Below are positions 7,917 to 17,259 of a stretch of 64,000 nucleotides of DNA, piece by piece. The DNA is from Nioella ostreopsis. Lineage in GTDB: Bacteria > Pseudomonadota > Alphaproteobacteria > Rhodobacterales > Rhodobacteraceae. The stretch lies in contig NZ_RCIQ01000005.1 of assembly GCF_004000255.1 (NCBI RefSeq), positions 62,001 through 126,000 on the forward strand, written 5' to 3'. The translations under genes and the position numbers were made by a program. The notes under the pieces are model-generated. The model was not told the DNA's origin. It did not search any database and was given only the letters and a program-made list of their open reading frames with translations. The first letter of the stretch is position 1. Every line of letters begins with the position of its first letter.

Positions 7917-9674
7917 GTGACGAAAATGGAACTCACGGAACGGCACGGGGTCCGCGAAGGCGGGTTCTTCAGCGACATGTCGGGCCACGAACTGGACCGC
8001 TTTCTCGATTTCGTCAGCCGTTTTCTTGATGAAACACAGGACTGCCTCGGGCTCGACATGCCCGCCCGGGAAGTCCCGATCATGGTGCAGCTTGTCCGGT
8101 CGCATCTGCGTGGGCGCATGGAAACGCCCTCGTCGCTGATCGACAGTTCCGGGCTGGCGCGCGGCACCGCGCATCGGCTGATCGAGGACATGGTCGACCG
8201 TGGCCTGATCGCGAAACGTCCACGCACGAAAAGCGGCAAGACCTTTTCGCTGCATCCCACGCCCATGCTGATCGACGCGTGGCTGAACTATGTGCGCCGG
8301 ATGAAGGCCCTGCTTGGCACCGTGTTCGGGCTGGAAGAGGATACCGACTACTTCTTCGGTGCCTCCTACCTGTCCTCTGCCGCTGTTGCCCCGTTGCCGG
8401 TTCTGTCGGAAAAGCTGGACCTTCCCGGCGGGTTGCGGGTGCTGCTGCATGCCGATGCCACCTTCATGGCGATGCAAAAGCTCAAACGTCAGTTCGAGCT
8501 GCATTTCGGGGTGGAGCTTTCGGTGCGGGCGTTGTCCATCGACCGGCTGCACGAGGAAATCCTCGAAGACATGACGCGGCCTGTATCGCGCTATGACATC
8601 GTCACCTGCGACCTGTGCTGGATGGAAGAGCTGATCCGCGCCGAGGCAATCCGGCCGATAGACCAGATGGGACCGGGAAGTTCCCTCGAATACATGGATT
8701 TCCATCCCGAGGCGCTGTCCACCGCGCTGCGTGGCGAAACGCTCTACGGTCTTCCGGTGCAGACCACGCCAGAGCTGTTCATCTATCGCAGCGACCTGTT
8801 TGCAGAGGCCGATCTGACCCCACCGGCGACGCTGGCTGAAATGCTCGATTGTGCCCGCACCCTTCACCGCCCCGAGATTGATCGCAGCGGCATTTGCTGG
8901 AACGGCGCGCGGGGGACGCCCGTGGGCACCACCTTCATGATGCTGATGGCCGATTTCGGCCAGCCGGTGCTGAACCTGCCCCCGATAGGGGACGGGTTCC
9001 GCGGACAGGATCTGGGGCCGGAACACCTCGTCCCGATGCTGACCGCGCCCAAGGCGCTGGAGGCTGCGGAGTTTCTGGTGGAGCTGTTGACCTATTCGCC
9101 CCCGAATGTGTTGCAGATGTCATGGTATGAACGTGCGAAATGCTATGCGCAGGGACAGGCGGCCATGGGCTATTGCTACACCCAGATTCTGCCGATCATC
9201 GAGAACGACCCGACCTCACCCGCCTGTGGGCGGACCGGGTATCTGCCGCATCCCTCCGGCCCCGGCCAGCGCCCGATTGCGCCGCTTGGGGGGTGGAATA
9301 TCTGCCTGCCCGCGAACCTCAAGGACAGCCGGTTCGCGGCGGTCAAGCAGGCGGCGCAGACCCTGACGTCAGCCGCCGCGACCAAGCTGTATATCGAGAA
9401 TGGCAGCCTTGTCAGTTCCCGCTTCAGCGTCTGCAACGATCCCGCCGTCGCCCATGACCGCCCGGTCATTGCCACGGTGGACAAGCTGGCCCGTGCGGGT
9501 CAGTTGCAGACATGGCCCCGGCCTGCGGTTCCGCAGCTCAACACGCTGGTGCGTATTCTTGGCGAAGAGATTCACACGATGCTGCTGCGCAACAAGAAGC
9601 CGGGTGCCGCGTTGCGCGATGCGCAGGCCAGATGTGAAAGGACGATGGTGCAGGGTCAGGCTGTCAGAGACTGA
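7917..9674 (+). CDS. Winged-HTH / solute-binding-protein fusion, probable one-component regulator 1
   Basis: A 585-residue protein with no signal peptide or lipobox. Residues about 60-118 look like a winged helix-turn-helix: a helical pair ending GTAHRLIEDMVDRGLIAKRP, then a wing RTKSGKTFSLHP. The rest matches family-1 (maltose-type) extracellular solute-binding proteins, including YDIVTCDLCWMEEL and GETLYGLPVQTTPELFIYRS (about 272-291). The inferred role is a cytoplasmic sugar-sensing transcription factor. It starts at GTG 7917 because GGAGGG lies 8 bases upstream; the ATG at 7926 is 17 bases away. Paralogue of the product of 15538-17241. Its 3' end overlaps the convergent dehydrogenase by 11 bp. 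A simple transport role is unlikely without export. Confidence 0.75.
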   Translation: MTKMELTERHGVREGGFFSDMSGHELDRFLDFVSRFLDETQDCLGLDMPAREVPIMVQLVRSHLRGRMETPSSLIDSSGLARGTAHRLIEDMVDRGLIAKRPRTKSGKTFSLHPTPMLIDAWLNYVRRMKALLGTVFGLEEDTDYFFGASYLSSAAVAPLPVLSEKLDLPGGLRVLLHADATFMAMQKLKRQFELHFGVELSVRALSIDRLHEEILEDMTRPVSRYDIVTCDLCWMEELIRAEAIRPIDQMGPGSSLEYMDFHPEALSTALRGETLYGLPVQTTPELFIYRSDLFAEADLTPPATLAEMLDCARTLHRPEIDRSGICWNGARGTPVGTTFMMLMADFGQPVLNLPPIGDGFRGQDLGPEHLVPMLTAPKALEAAEFLVELLTYSPPNVLQMSWYERAKCYAQGQAAMGYCYTQILPIIENDPTSPACGRTGYLPHPSGPGQRPIAPLGGWNICLPANLKDSRFAAVKQAAQTLTSAAATKLYIENGSLVSSRFSVCNDPAVAHDRPVIATVDKLARAGQLQTWPRPAVPQLNTLVRILGEEIHTMLLRNKKPGAALRDAQARCERTMVQGQAVRD

Positions 9675-10779
9675 CCCAACCCCGCGTCCGGTCGCTTTCC
9701 TGCATCGCTTCGATGGTGCGCTGCACTTCATAGGCTTCGCGGAAATCGGGGCCGCAGATGCCTTGCCCGGCATGGGCCTTGATGAGTTCCGCGACTTCGA
9801 TGACCTTGAGATCGTTGAAGCCGAGGTGATGGCCCGGAGCCGGACAGAAGGCGCCATAGGGCGGGTGCGCCGGGCCGGATTCGATGCGCGTGTAGCCGCT
9901 GCGCCCCGCCGTGCCGGACCAGAGCAGCAGTTTGTTCATGTTTTCCTGGCTGAAGGCGAGTGCGCCTTTTGTGCCGGTGATTTCCCAGGACAGATCCATG
10001 GTGCGGGCGGTTGCGGCCCAGTTCGCCTCGATGCTGCCCGCCGCGCCGTTTTCGAATCGCAGAAGGGCGTGGGTCATGTCGTCGACCTTCACGGGCGCGC
10101 GCTCGGCGCTGCCCGGAGAGACGGGCCGCGTGGGGAAGATCGTGCGGCAATCGGCCTGCACCTGCGTGATCGGACCGATCAGGTAGCGCGCCATGGAGGT
10201 GATGTGGCTGCCGATATCGGCCAGCGCCCCGCCCCCTGCCGGATCCGTGCGGAAGGAATGGGCTGCGTCGGGGCTGGCCATGTAGTTTTCCGCGTGCCGC
10301 CCGCGAAATCCGGTGACCTCGCCGATCTCTCCGCCTGCGATGATGTCGCGCGCCAGCCGGATCATCGGATTGCGCAGGAAGTTGAAGCCAACGAGCGTTG
10401 TGATGCCCGCGGCCTCGGCGGCTTCCGTCATTTCCAGCGCTGAAGCCGCCGTAGTGGACAGCGGTTTCTCGCAATAAACGGTCTTGCCCGCCGCGATGGC
10501 CGCCAGCGCAATTGGCGCGTGCAGGACATTGGGCGCGGTGATGGCGACAATGCCGACCTCGGGGTCATCGACCAGCGCCTGCCAGTCGGCCGTAGACCGT
10601 GCGAACCCAAGCGCCGCCGCGCCGCGCTGCGCGAGGTCTTCGGTCGCGTCCGCCAGAATGCTCAGCTTCGGCTCCAGCGGCAGGTCGAACAGCCCGCCCA
10701 CGGCCCGGAAGGCATTGGCGTGACAGCGCCCCATGAATCCGGACCCGACGAGCCCGATGCCGATCTCTTGCTTACCCAT
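9664..10779 (-). CDS. Gfo/Idh/MocA family NAD(P)-dependent oxidoreductase
   Basis: A 371-residue sugar or polyol dehydrogenase-like enzyme. The N-terminal Rossmann motif is GLVGSGFMG (residues 8-16), and the family signature VYCEKPLS follows at about 105. A C-terminal alpha/beta domain includes GGGALADIGSH, which contributes the catalytic His region. It is the last gene of the minus-strand transporter operon: the ATPase gene ends nine bases upstream, and its Shine-Dalgarno AGGAGAG sits in that gap. The likely reaction is oxidation or reduction of the imported carbohydrate or a derivative; the substrate cannot be read from the sequence. Confidence 0.85.
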   Translation of the reverse strand: MGKQEIGIGLVGSGFMGRCHANAFRAVGGLFDLPLEPKLSILADATEDLAQRGAAALGFARSTADWQALVDDPEVGIVAITAPNVLHAPIALAAIAAGKTVYCEKPLSTTAASALEMTEAAEAAGITTLVGFNFLRNPMIRLARDIIAGGEIGEVTGFRGRHAENYMASPDAAHSFRTDPAGGGALADIGSHITSMARYLIGPITQVQADCRTIFPTRPVSPGSAERAPVKVDDMTHALLRFENGAAGSIEANWAATARTMDLSWEITGTKGALAFSQENMNKLLLWSGTAGRSGYTRIESGPAHPPYGAFCPAPGHHLGFNDLKVIEVAELIKAHAGQGICGPDFREAYEVQRTIEAMQESDRTRGWVSL

Positions 10780-10788
10780 GTTGCTCTC

Positions 10789-12297
10789 CTACTCCGCCGC
10801 TGGCCGTGCCAGGTGATGCGACACCGCGTCGATCAGGTTTTCCTCGGTCATCGCGTCACCCTCGAATTCGCCGACCAATCGCCCCTCGGCCATGGCCAGC
10901 ACCCGGTGGCTGACGCCCAGAACCTCTGGCATCTCGGATGAGATCACGATCACCGCCAGTCCCTGTTCCGCCAGTTTGGCGATCAGCGTGTGGATGGCCG
11001 ATTTAGAGCCCACGTCGATGCCGCGCGTGGGTTCATCGAGGATGATCAGCTTGGGCCCGGCGCACAGCCATTTGGCGAGCACGAATTTCTGCTGGTTGCC
11101 GCCCGACAATGTGGATACCGGCTGATCCGGCCCGGTCGTCTTGATCGACAGGGCGTCCTTGTATTCGTCGAACGTGGCGCGTTCCTTGCCCCGGTCCATG
11201 ACGGTGCTGCGGGCGTAGCTGGCCAGATGCGGCAGGGTGGTGTTTTCCATCCCCCCCATCATCAATACGAGCCCCTGTTCCTTGCGACTTTCAGGGACAA
11301 GCGCCATGCCAAGGTCGATGGCCTGCCGGGGCGTGGGCAGCGGGATTTCCGCGCCTTGCCATTGCAGCGTGCCCCGGTCGGCCTTGCGGACACCAAAGAG
11401 CGTTTCCACCACCTCGGATCGACCCGCGCCGACAAGCCCGTAAAAGCCAAGCACCTCGCCCTGCCGAACCGAGAAGCTGACATCCTCGAACTGGCCTTGG
11501 AGGCTCAACCCGTCAACGCGCAGAACCTCCTCGCCGAACGTGCTGTCGGCCTTGTGAAAATAGGCTTCCAGCGTGCGGCCGATCATCATGCGGGTGACGG
11601 CGGTGGCGTCGGTCTCCCGCGTGGTCACGGTGCCCTGAACCTGGCCGTCGCGCAGCACGGTGATGCGGTCGGTCAGCTCGAAAATTTCATCCATCTTGTG
11701 AGAGATATAGACGATCCCCACCCCTTGGCGCTGAAGCCCCCGGATGGTGGTGAAAAGCTGGTCCTTCTCCGTGTCCGTCAACGAGGCCGTGGGTTCGTCA
11801 AAGATCACCACATTGGCGCTGAACGCCTGCGACCGGGCGATTTCCACCATCTGCTGCATGGCGACCGACAGCGTGCCGACCCGGTCATCGGGGCCGAAGC
11901 TGCATCCCATGGCATCGAGCGCCGCCTGTGCATCGCGGCGCAGTTTGCGCTTGTTCAGCACGCCGAGCGCGTTGGTGGGCCAGGCACCCAGATAGATGTT
12001 CTCGGCCACCGACAGTTCCGGCGACAGCGACAGTTCCTGGTGAATGAGCAGGATGCCCTTTTCCCGCGCGGCCAAAGGGTTGTCGATCTGGACGGGCTGG
12101 CCCTGATAGATGATCTCGCCCGCGTCGGGATGGTAGAGCCCGGCCAGCACCTTCATCAGCGTTGACTTGCCCGCGCCGTTTTCGCCCACAAGCGCGTGGA
12201 CTTCACCGGGGCGCACATCGAAGCTGACCTTGTCCAGCGCGACGACGCCGGGGAAGGTCTTGGTGATGCCGGACAGGGTCAGGATGGGATCTGCCAT
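10789..12297 (-). CDS. CUT2-type sugar ABC transporter, double ATP-binding protein
   Basis: A 502-residue RbsA/XylG/MglA-type protein with two tandem nucleotide-binding domains. The first has Walker A GENGAGKST and Walker B VIFDEPTAS. The second has a degenerate Walker A (GLVGAGRSE) typical of this class, signature LSGGNQQKF and Walker B IILDEPTRG. It powers import with the two permeases upstream. I prefer the ATG at 12297, seven bases after GGAGG. The ATG at 12303 overlaps the permease stop (ATGA) but sits only one base from the Shine-Dalgarno. The length then equals the family's usual length of about 500. Confidence 0.93.
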   Translation of the reverse strand: MADPILTLSGITKTFPGVVALDKVSFDVRPGEVHALVGENGAGKSTLMKVLAGLYHPDAGEIIYQGQPVQIDNPLAAREKGILLIHQELSLSPELSVAENIYLGAWPTNALGVLNKRKLRRDAQAALDAMGCSFGPDDRVGTLSVAMQQMVEIARSQAFSANVVIFDEPTASLTDTEKDQLFTTIRGLQRQGVGIVYISHKMDEIFELTDRITVLRDGQVQGTVTTRETDATAVTRMMIGRTLEAYFHKADSTFGEEVLRVDGLSLQGQFEDVSFSVRQGEVLGFYGLVGAGRSEVVETLFGVRKADRGTLQWQGAEIPLPTPRQAIDLGMALVPESRKEQGLVLMMGGMENTTLPHLASYARSTVMDRGKERATFDEYKDALSIKTTGPDQPVSTLSGGNQQKFVLAKWLCAGPKLIILDEPTRGIDVGSKSAIHTLIAKLAEQGLAVIVISSEMPEVLGVSHRVLAMAEGRLVGEFEGDAMTEENLIDAVSHHLARPAAE

Positions 12298-12299
12298 GG

Positions 12300-13271
12300 T
12301 CATGCCTCCTGCCGGCTGAGCAGCTTGTCGATCAGCAGCGCAAGCACAAGGACGGTGCCCATCACCATCAGCTCCACGTAGTTGGGGGTGTTGAGCAGCC
12401 GCAGCCCGTTGCGCAGCACCGCCAGCGTCAGGACACCGCCGATGGTCATCCACATGCTGCCATAGCCGCCCTGCAACCGGGTGCCACCAAGCACCACGGC
12501 GATGATCGTCCAAAGCTCCCACACCTTGCCAGCATTGGGTTCAGCGGTGCCAAGCCGCATCGACAGCAATATCCCGGCAATGGCCGCCAGCGCGCCGCAG
12601 AGGGTGAAGTTGATGATCTTGTGACGCTTGATATTGATGCCTGCGTCATGGGCCGCGTCGATATTGTCGCCGATGGCGTAGGTCTCGCGCCCGTGGCGGG
12701 TGCTGGACAGGATCCACTGGAAGAACAGCGCCAGGGCGATGAAGATCATCGCGGTCAGCGATATGGGTCCAAGGTAGATTTCGGGGTACTCGGTATAGCT
12801 GAAATCGCCCACCATCAGCGCGTCTTCGCCGGTATAGATGAAGACCAGCCCCCGAATCCCGATCAGCCCGCCCAGCGTGACGATGAAGGAATGCATCCCC
12901 GACAGGGCCACCAGCGTGCCGTTCAGGAACCCGAGCGCGGCACCCGACAGGAACCCCACGAAAACGGCGGGCCAGATGCCGATATGATCCTGTAAGCCGA
13001 TGGCCAGCGCCGACGCGAGCGCCAGGATCGCGCCGACCGACAGGTCGATTTCGCCGTCGATCATCACCAGTGTCATGCCGATGGCAAGGATGCCGATAAA
13101 GGCCGCCTGCGTCAGCACGTTGCCAAGGTTGTTGATGGTCAGGAAATAGGGGCTCGCGGTGGAAAACACGACGATGGTCAGGGCCAGGAACACCCAGATG
13201 TGGTTGCGCATCAAAAGGCGGGTGACGCTGCTGTGACCGCCGGCCTTGGTGATGGAATTGGTCGCGCTCAT
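12300..13271 (-). CDS. CUT2-type sugar ABC transporter permease 2
   Basis: A 323-residue inner-membrane permease of the RbsC/XylH family with about 8-10 hydrophobic segments. It has the family motif GEIDLSVG (around residue 73) and the conserved region AVVLGGTRLQGGYGS near the C terminus. The ATG at 13271 overlaps the stop of the preceding permease gene (ATGA) and has GGAGG eight bases upstream. It forms the membrane channel with the other permease as a heterodimer (inference from the two adjacent genes). Confidence 0.93.
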   Translation of the reverse strand: MSATNSITKAGGHSSVTRLLMRNHIWVFLALTIVVFSTASPYFLTINNLGNVLTQAAFIGILAIGMTLVMIDGEIDLSVGAILALASALAIGLQDHIGIWPAVFVGFLSGAALGFLNGTLVALSGMHSFIVTLGGLIGIRGLVFIYTGEDALMVGDFSYTEYPEIYLGPISLTAMIFIALALFFQWILSSTRHGRETYAIGDNIDAAHDAGINIKRHKIINFTLCGALAAIAGILLSMRLGTAEPNAGKVWELWTIIAVVLGGTRLQGGYGSMWMTIGGVLTLAVLRNGLRLLNTPNYVELMVMGTVLVLALLIDKLLSRQEA

Positions 13272-14221
13272 GCCAGGATCCTCCCGCGTTTGGCGCCAAG
13301 GTCGATCCAGACCGCCAGGATGATGACCGCCCAGGTGACGAGCCATTGCACGTAATAGGGAAAGCCGAGCAGAAGCAGTCCGTTCTGGATAAATCCGAGC
13401 ATGGTGATGCCCAGAACCGTGCGCCAGATACTGCCTGACCCGCCAAGCAGCGACGTGCCGCCAAGGATCACGCCCGCCAGAACGGTCAGCTCATAGCCCT
13501 GACCGATGGTGTTCTGCGCGCCCATTACGCGGCTGCCCATGATGACTGCGGCAATGGCCGTGGTCAGCCCCGACAGGGCGTAGGCCCAGAACACCGTCCA
13601 GCGCGACGCGATGCCGGAAAAGCGGCTGGCGGTTTCATTGCCGCCCACGGCAAAGACCTGACGGCCGAAAATCGTGCGGTTCAGGACGAAGGCCGCGATC
13701 ACTGCCGTGACGAGGAAGATCAGCGCAGGCACCGGAACGCCGAACAGGTCGTGCCGCCCGAACACAGCGAACCACGTGGTCTGCGCATTCTGGACATTGA
13801 CGTTCGAGCCGCCGGAATAGAACAGCACCAGCCCCTGCAGGAAGGACAGCATCGCCAGCGTCACGATCAGGGCGTTCAGCCCGACAAGGCCGACAAGAAC
13901 GCCGTTGAACATGCCAACCCCGATCCCCGCCGCAAGCGTGATCAGAATGGCCATGGCCGGGCCGGACGTGTTGTGTTGGTCGACCACGATCACCGTCAGC
14001 AGGGTCAGAAGCGATCCGACAGACAGATCCAGCCGCCCGGTGATCACCACGAAGGTGACGCCGACCGCCATGACGCCCGTGATCGACACCTGCCGCAGGA
14101 CGTCGAAAATGTTGCCCGGCGTCAGGAACGCATCGGCGCTGAGGGCGACCGAGATCAGGAACAGCCCGAACCCCGCCAAAAGCCCATGCCGACGCAGGAA
14201 CGCCTTCATCTCTGTCTGCAT
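13268..14221 (-). CDS. CUT2-type sugar ABC transporter permease 1
   Basis: A 317-residue RbsC-like permease, first gene of the minus-strand operon. The family motifs are ITGRLDLSVGS (about residue 57) and AGVILGGTSLLGGSGS near the C terminus, with multiple transmembrane helices. The start is uncertain: GGAGG lies 10 bases before ATG 14221 and 4 bases before GTG 14227. I chose ATG for the spacing. It is divergent from the binding-protein gene at 14484; operator-like site B lies about 60 bases upstream of this start. Confidence 0.92.
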   Translation of the reverse strand: MQTEMKAFLRRHGLLAGFGLFLISVALSADAFLTPGNIFDVLRQVSITGVMAVGVTFVVITGRLDLSVGSLLTLLTVIVVDQHNTSGPAMAILITLAAGIGVGMFNGVLVGLVGLNALIVTLAMLSFLQGLVLFYSGGSNVNVQNAQTTWFAVFGRHDLFGVPVPALIFLVTAVIAAFVLNRTIFGRQVFAVGGNETASRFSGIASRWTVFWAYALSGLTTAIAAVIMGSRVMGAQNTIGQGYELTVLAGVILGGTSLLGGSGSIWRTVLGITMLGFIQNGLLLLGFPYYVQWLVTWAVIILAVWIDLGAKRGRILA

Positions 14222-14280
14222 TGTCACGATTCCTCCCTGTTTCGAACGGTAGGCGAAGGGCTCGGCTCGCAGACAGCGCC

Positions 14281-14303
14281 AATAAATCCAATCTGGTTAT
14301 TCC
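14281..14303. promoter_or_regulatory. Operator-like site B in the transporter divergent promoter
   Basis: The core TCCAATCTGG (14287-14296) is identical to site A and is flanked by AATAA and TTATT. It lies about 60 bases upstream of the permease operon and about 190 bases upstream of the divergent binding-protein gene. This is a suitable place to control the minus-strand operon. The wider gap 14228-14483 shows no gene. Confidence 0.5.
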
Positions 14304-14483
14304 GCCCTAGTCTGCCGCGCGATGAAGTCCCCGAAGGGGCGGTCAAGAAAATCAGATTTGGACATGTCGCGCGTTGAACGGTTGCGCCCGCGGCTCATGA
14401 TCAGGGGTGTTGAAAGGGCGCAAGCCGCGACGCCCCGTTGCCAAAGGGCAAACCGAGATGCGGCGCGAAATGGGAGGAAAGAG

Positions 14484-15476
14484 ATGACAAGACTGATGAC
14501 AGGGGGCTTTGGCCTTGCGGTGGCAGCGGCGATGACCGCGGGCATGGCGATGGCGCAGGATGCACCGGACTGGCTGGGAGGCGACCTTCAGCAGCCGCTT
14601 TCAGAAACGCGGATCGGCATCACCGTTCTGTATCCGGGGTCCAACGCCTATCAGGCGATGTATGCACAGGCGGCCGAGGAATACGCGGCAGAGCTTGGCA
14701 TTCAGGCCACCGTGATGGACCCGCAGGGCGACCCGGCGGTGCAGTTCGACCAGATCCAGGACATGATTTCCCAGAACCCCGACGCGATCGTGGTCTGGCC
14801 CACCTCGCAGAACGCGCTGATCCCGGCGATCCGCTCGGCCTATCGTGCGGGTATCCCGGTGGTCACCTCGAACTCGCCCATTGGTGAAGCGGGGCGGCGC
14901 TATATCGTCGGTCACACTGGCCCCGATGACTGCCTGCAAGCCGAACAGTCCGCAGACATGCTGGCCGAAGCACTTGGCGGCGAGGGCAATATCGTGGTCG
15001 TCGAAGGCACGCCGGGCTACACGGTGTCGATCCTGCGCGGCAACTGCTTCCTCGACCGGATCGCCGATGAATACCCGGGCATCACCGTGCTGGACAGCCA
15101 GACTGCGGAATGGAACCGCGAACGCGCCCAGACCGTGATGGAAACCTTCCTGACCCAGTATGGCGACCAGATCGACGGCGTCTATGCCTTCGATGATGGC
15201 ATGGGCCTTGGCGTAATCAGCGCGCTGCAAGGCGCGGGCCTTGAACCGGGCGAAGTTGCGGTCGTGACCTGTAATCAGTTCGGCGAAGGCTGGGACGCGA
15301 TGCAGGAAGGCTGGCATCAGGGGTCGAACAAGCAGTCGCCCATTGATGATGCGATCCTTGCCATTCAGACGGCGATCCGCGTGGCCAATGGTATCGAGGT
15401 TCCAGAGCTTCAGGGGATCGAGACCCCAATGGTGACGCCCGAAAACGTGACCGAGTTCGAACGCCCGACCTGGTAA
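14484..15476 (+). CDS. Periplasmic sugar-binding protein of the CUT2 transporter
   Basis: A 330-residue RbsB-type (Peripla_BP_4) binding protein. The signal peptide is MTRLMTGGFGLAVAAAMTAG ending AMA-QD at about residue 24. The mature part begins with the fold's typical first strand, RIGITVLYPGSNAYQAMYAQ. PDAIVVWPTSQNALIPAI follows, and IDGVYAFDDGMGLGVI, the position where ligand-binding residues usually lie. ATG 14484 follows GGGAGG with good spacing. Divergent from its permeases and followed by a strong terminator. It is a true periplasmic protein, unlike the two fusion proteins nearby, which belong to a different binding-protein family. Confidence 0.93.
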   Translation: MTRLMTGGFGLAVAAAMTAGMAMAQDAPDWLGGDLQQPLSETRIGITVLYPGSNAYQAMYAQAAEEYAAELGIQATVMDPQGDPAVQFDQIQDMISQNPDAIVVWPTSQNALIPAIRSAYRAGIPVVTSNSPIGEAGRRYIVGHTGPDDCLQAEQSADMLAEALGGEGNIVVVEGTPGYTVSILRGNCFLDRIADEYPGITVLDSQTAEWNRERAQTVMETFLTQYGDQIDGVYAFDDGMGLGVISALQGAGLEPGEVAVVTCNQFGEGWDAMQEGWHQGSNKQSPIDDAILAIQTAIRVANGIEVPELQGIETPMVTPENVTEFERPTW

Positions 15477-15496
15477 TCTGACAGAAATGAAACAAG

Positions 15497-15529
15497 GGGC
15501 GCGCGGCGATCAGGCCGCGCGCCCTTTTT
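15497..15529 (+). terminator. Rho-independent terminator after the binding-protein gene
   Basis: A perfect 11-bp stem GGGCGCGCGGC/GCCGCGCGCCC with a 6-base loop, followed directly by TTTTT. It insulates the gene from the convergent regulator 2. Confidence 0.93.
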
Positions 15530-15537
15530 GATGCGCC

Positions 15538-17241
15538 TCAGTAGCGTCCGTTTTCCCGCATGATCGCGTCCACCCGGTTCTGCGCGCGGGCCAGCGTTTC
15601 CTCTACGCCGCTGTCTCCGTGCAGCATCCTATAGATCTCGTCCCCCAGAACAGTCAGCATGTCGCTGAATTCCGGGATCGGCGGGCGCGGCCAGGTCTGC
15701 AACTCACCGCGCCGCTCCATCGCGTCGACCCGGCCCAGAAGGCTGCTTTTCGCCTGCACCTCGGGATCGGCACTGGTGGAAAACCGCGGGCTGCTGAGGT
15801 TGCCGTGCTGGACATACCATTTCAACACCTCGGGTCGGGTCAGGTATTCCATGACCCGCCAAGCTGCCCGTTCCCGTGCAGGAGGCAAACCTTGTGGCAA
15901 CGCCAGCGAGAACCCCCCGATCGGTGACACGGTGCGCGCGCCCGGTCCGTGGGGATGCGGTGCGAAGGCCACGTTCTGATGCGCGGGCGAGGTTTCGTCC
16001 AGTTCGAAGGCGCGGGCCCGGACGCTCCAGCCATAGCACATGGCCGCGTGCCCTTCGGTAAAGATTCGAATCCGTCGGTCCCAATCGCATTTCAGGCTGT
16101 CGGGATGTGCGTAACTGCGCAGTTCCAAAAGGAATTCCGCCGTTGCGCGTGCCGCGTCGCTTGTAAGAAGTGGGCGGTAGTTTTCACCTGACATCGTCCC
16201 GAAGTCGAAATCCTCCCCCACCCGTGGCAAGTCAATCACGGGCTGGCCGTAGCTGGCCAGGGTCTGAATGAAGGTATGCGCGACCGGCGTGCCGCGTTTG
16301 AAATTCATCACGATGCCCGACAGGTTCATCCGCGACCGGTGCAGAAGTTTCGCAGCGAACAGAACCTCCTCCGTCGTCTCGGGGATCGACAGGCCGGCAT
16401 CGGCAAACAGATCCGACCGGCAGAACAGAAGCTCTGCCGTGGGTTGGATCGGCAAGGCATATTGGCTGCCCGCCCAGGACGACCCCTTATAGGCCGCCGG
16501 ATGGAAATCGGACGGGTTGAACCGGTTGCGGGCGATGATCTCGTCAAGCGGCTGAATCACGCGTTCTTCCGCGAGTTGCCCGATCCAGGGCAGATCCACG
16601 GCCACCACGTCGTAATCCGAGGTCTCGCGGCCCGCATTGGCCATGATCTCGGTGTGGAGGTCGTCGAGCGTGAGATTAACCACTTCCAGCTTGGTGCCCA
16701 GAAAGCCGCCAAGCTCCTGCGCGCGTTGGCGGATGGTCTCGAATGTGGGATCGACGGGCACCGCCAGCCGGATCGTGCGATCATAGCCCACCCCTTCGCG
16801 CATCGCGTTCGGATAGGGCAGGATGCGAGAGGCCATGTAGTAGCCTCCGAAATAGAAATCCTCCATCGCGCCATCGCCATTGGCAAAGCCAAAGGTGTTG
16901 CCCACCATTGCCTTGAGCTGCATGGCGAAGCTTTCGAATTCCTCGATCAGCTTGCGAGTGGGGTGAAGCGAGAAGGATTTGCCAGTCTTCGACCGTGGCC
17001 GCTTGAGCAGAAAGCCGGTGTCCAGCAACTCGTTCACCCGACGCATCGCCGTACCATATGGCACATCGGCAGCCATCGCGGCCGAGGTGATGGTCAGCAG
17101 CTTGCCTTCCAGATGCCGCCGCATGGCATAGGCGATGATGTTCCAGCGCGCGTCCGTCGCCGAAAGCTCTGTCCGTTTTTCCGTGATCGCGCGGGTTTCG
17201 TCCATGAAGGACAGAATGCGCAGCATCTCCTGCCGGGTCAC
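15538..17241 (-). CDS. Winged-HTH / solute-binding-protein fusion, probable one-component regulator 2
   Basis: A 567-residue paralogue of the product of 7917-9674 with the same architecture. Residues about 30-95 form a winged helix-turn-helix (AAMAADVPYGTAMRRVNELL, then wing RSKTGKSFSLHP). A maltose-type binding domain follows, with YDVVAVDLPWIGQL and YALPIQPTAELLFCRSDLF. No signal peptide. I chose GTG 17241, six bases after AAGGAGGGG; a longer frame to 17373 lacks a Shine-Dalgarno and would run over operator-like sites C and D. Divergent from the GMC oxidoreductase. The inferred role is effector-responsive control of this island. Confidence 0.75.
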   Translation of the reverse strand: MTRQEMLRILSFMDETRAITEKRTELSATDARWNIIAYAMRRHLEGKLLTITSAAMAADVPYGTAMRRVNELLDTGFLLKRPRSKTGKSFSLHPTRKLIEEFESFAMQLKAMVGNTFGFANGDGAMEDFYFGGYYMASRILPYPNAMREGVGYDRTIRLAVPVDPTFETIRQRAQELGGFLGTKLEVVNLTLDDLHTEIMANAGRETSDYDVVAVDLPWIGQLAEERVIQPLDEIIARNRFNPSDFHPAAYKGSSWAGSQYALPIQPTAELLFCRSDLFADAGLSIPETTEEVLFAAKLLHRSRMNLSGIVMNFKRGTPVAHTFIQTLASYGQPVIDLPRVGEDFDFGTMSGENYRPLLTSDAARATAEFLLELRSYAHPDSLKCDWDRRIRIFTEGHAAMCYGWSVRARAFELDETSPAHQNVAFAPHPHGPGARTVSPIGGFSLALPQGLPPARERAAWRVMEYLTRPEVLKWYVQHGNLSSPRFSTSADPEVQAKSSLLGRVDAMERRGELQTWPRPPIPEFSDMLTVLGDEIYRMLHGDSGVEETLARAQNRVDAIMRENGRY

Positions 17242-17259
17242 GCCAGGCCCCTCCTTGCG

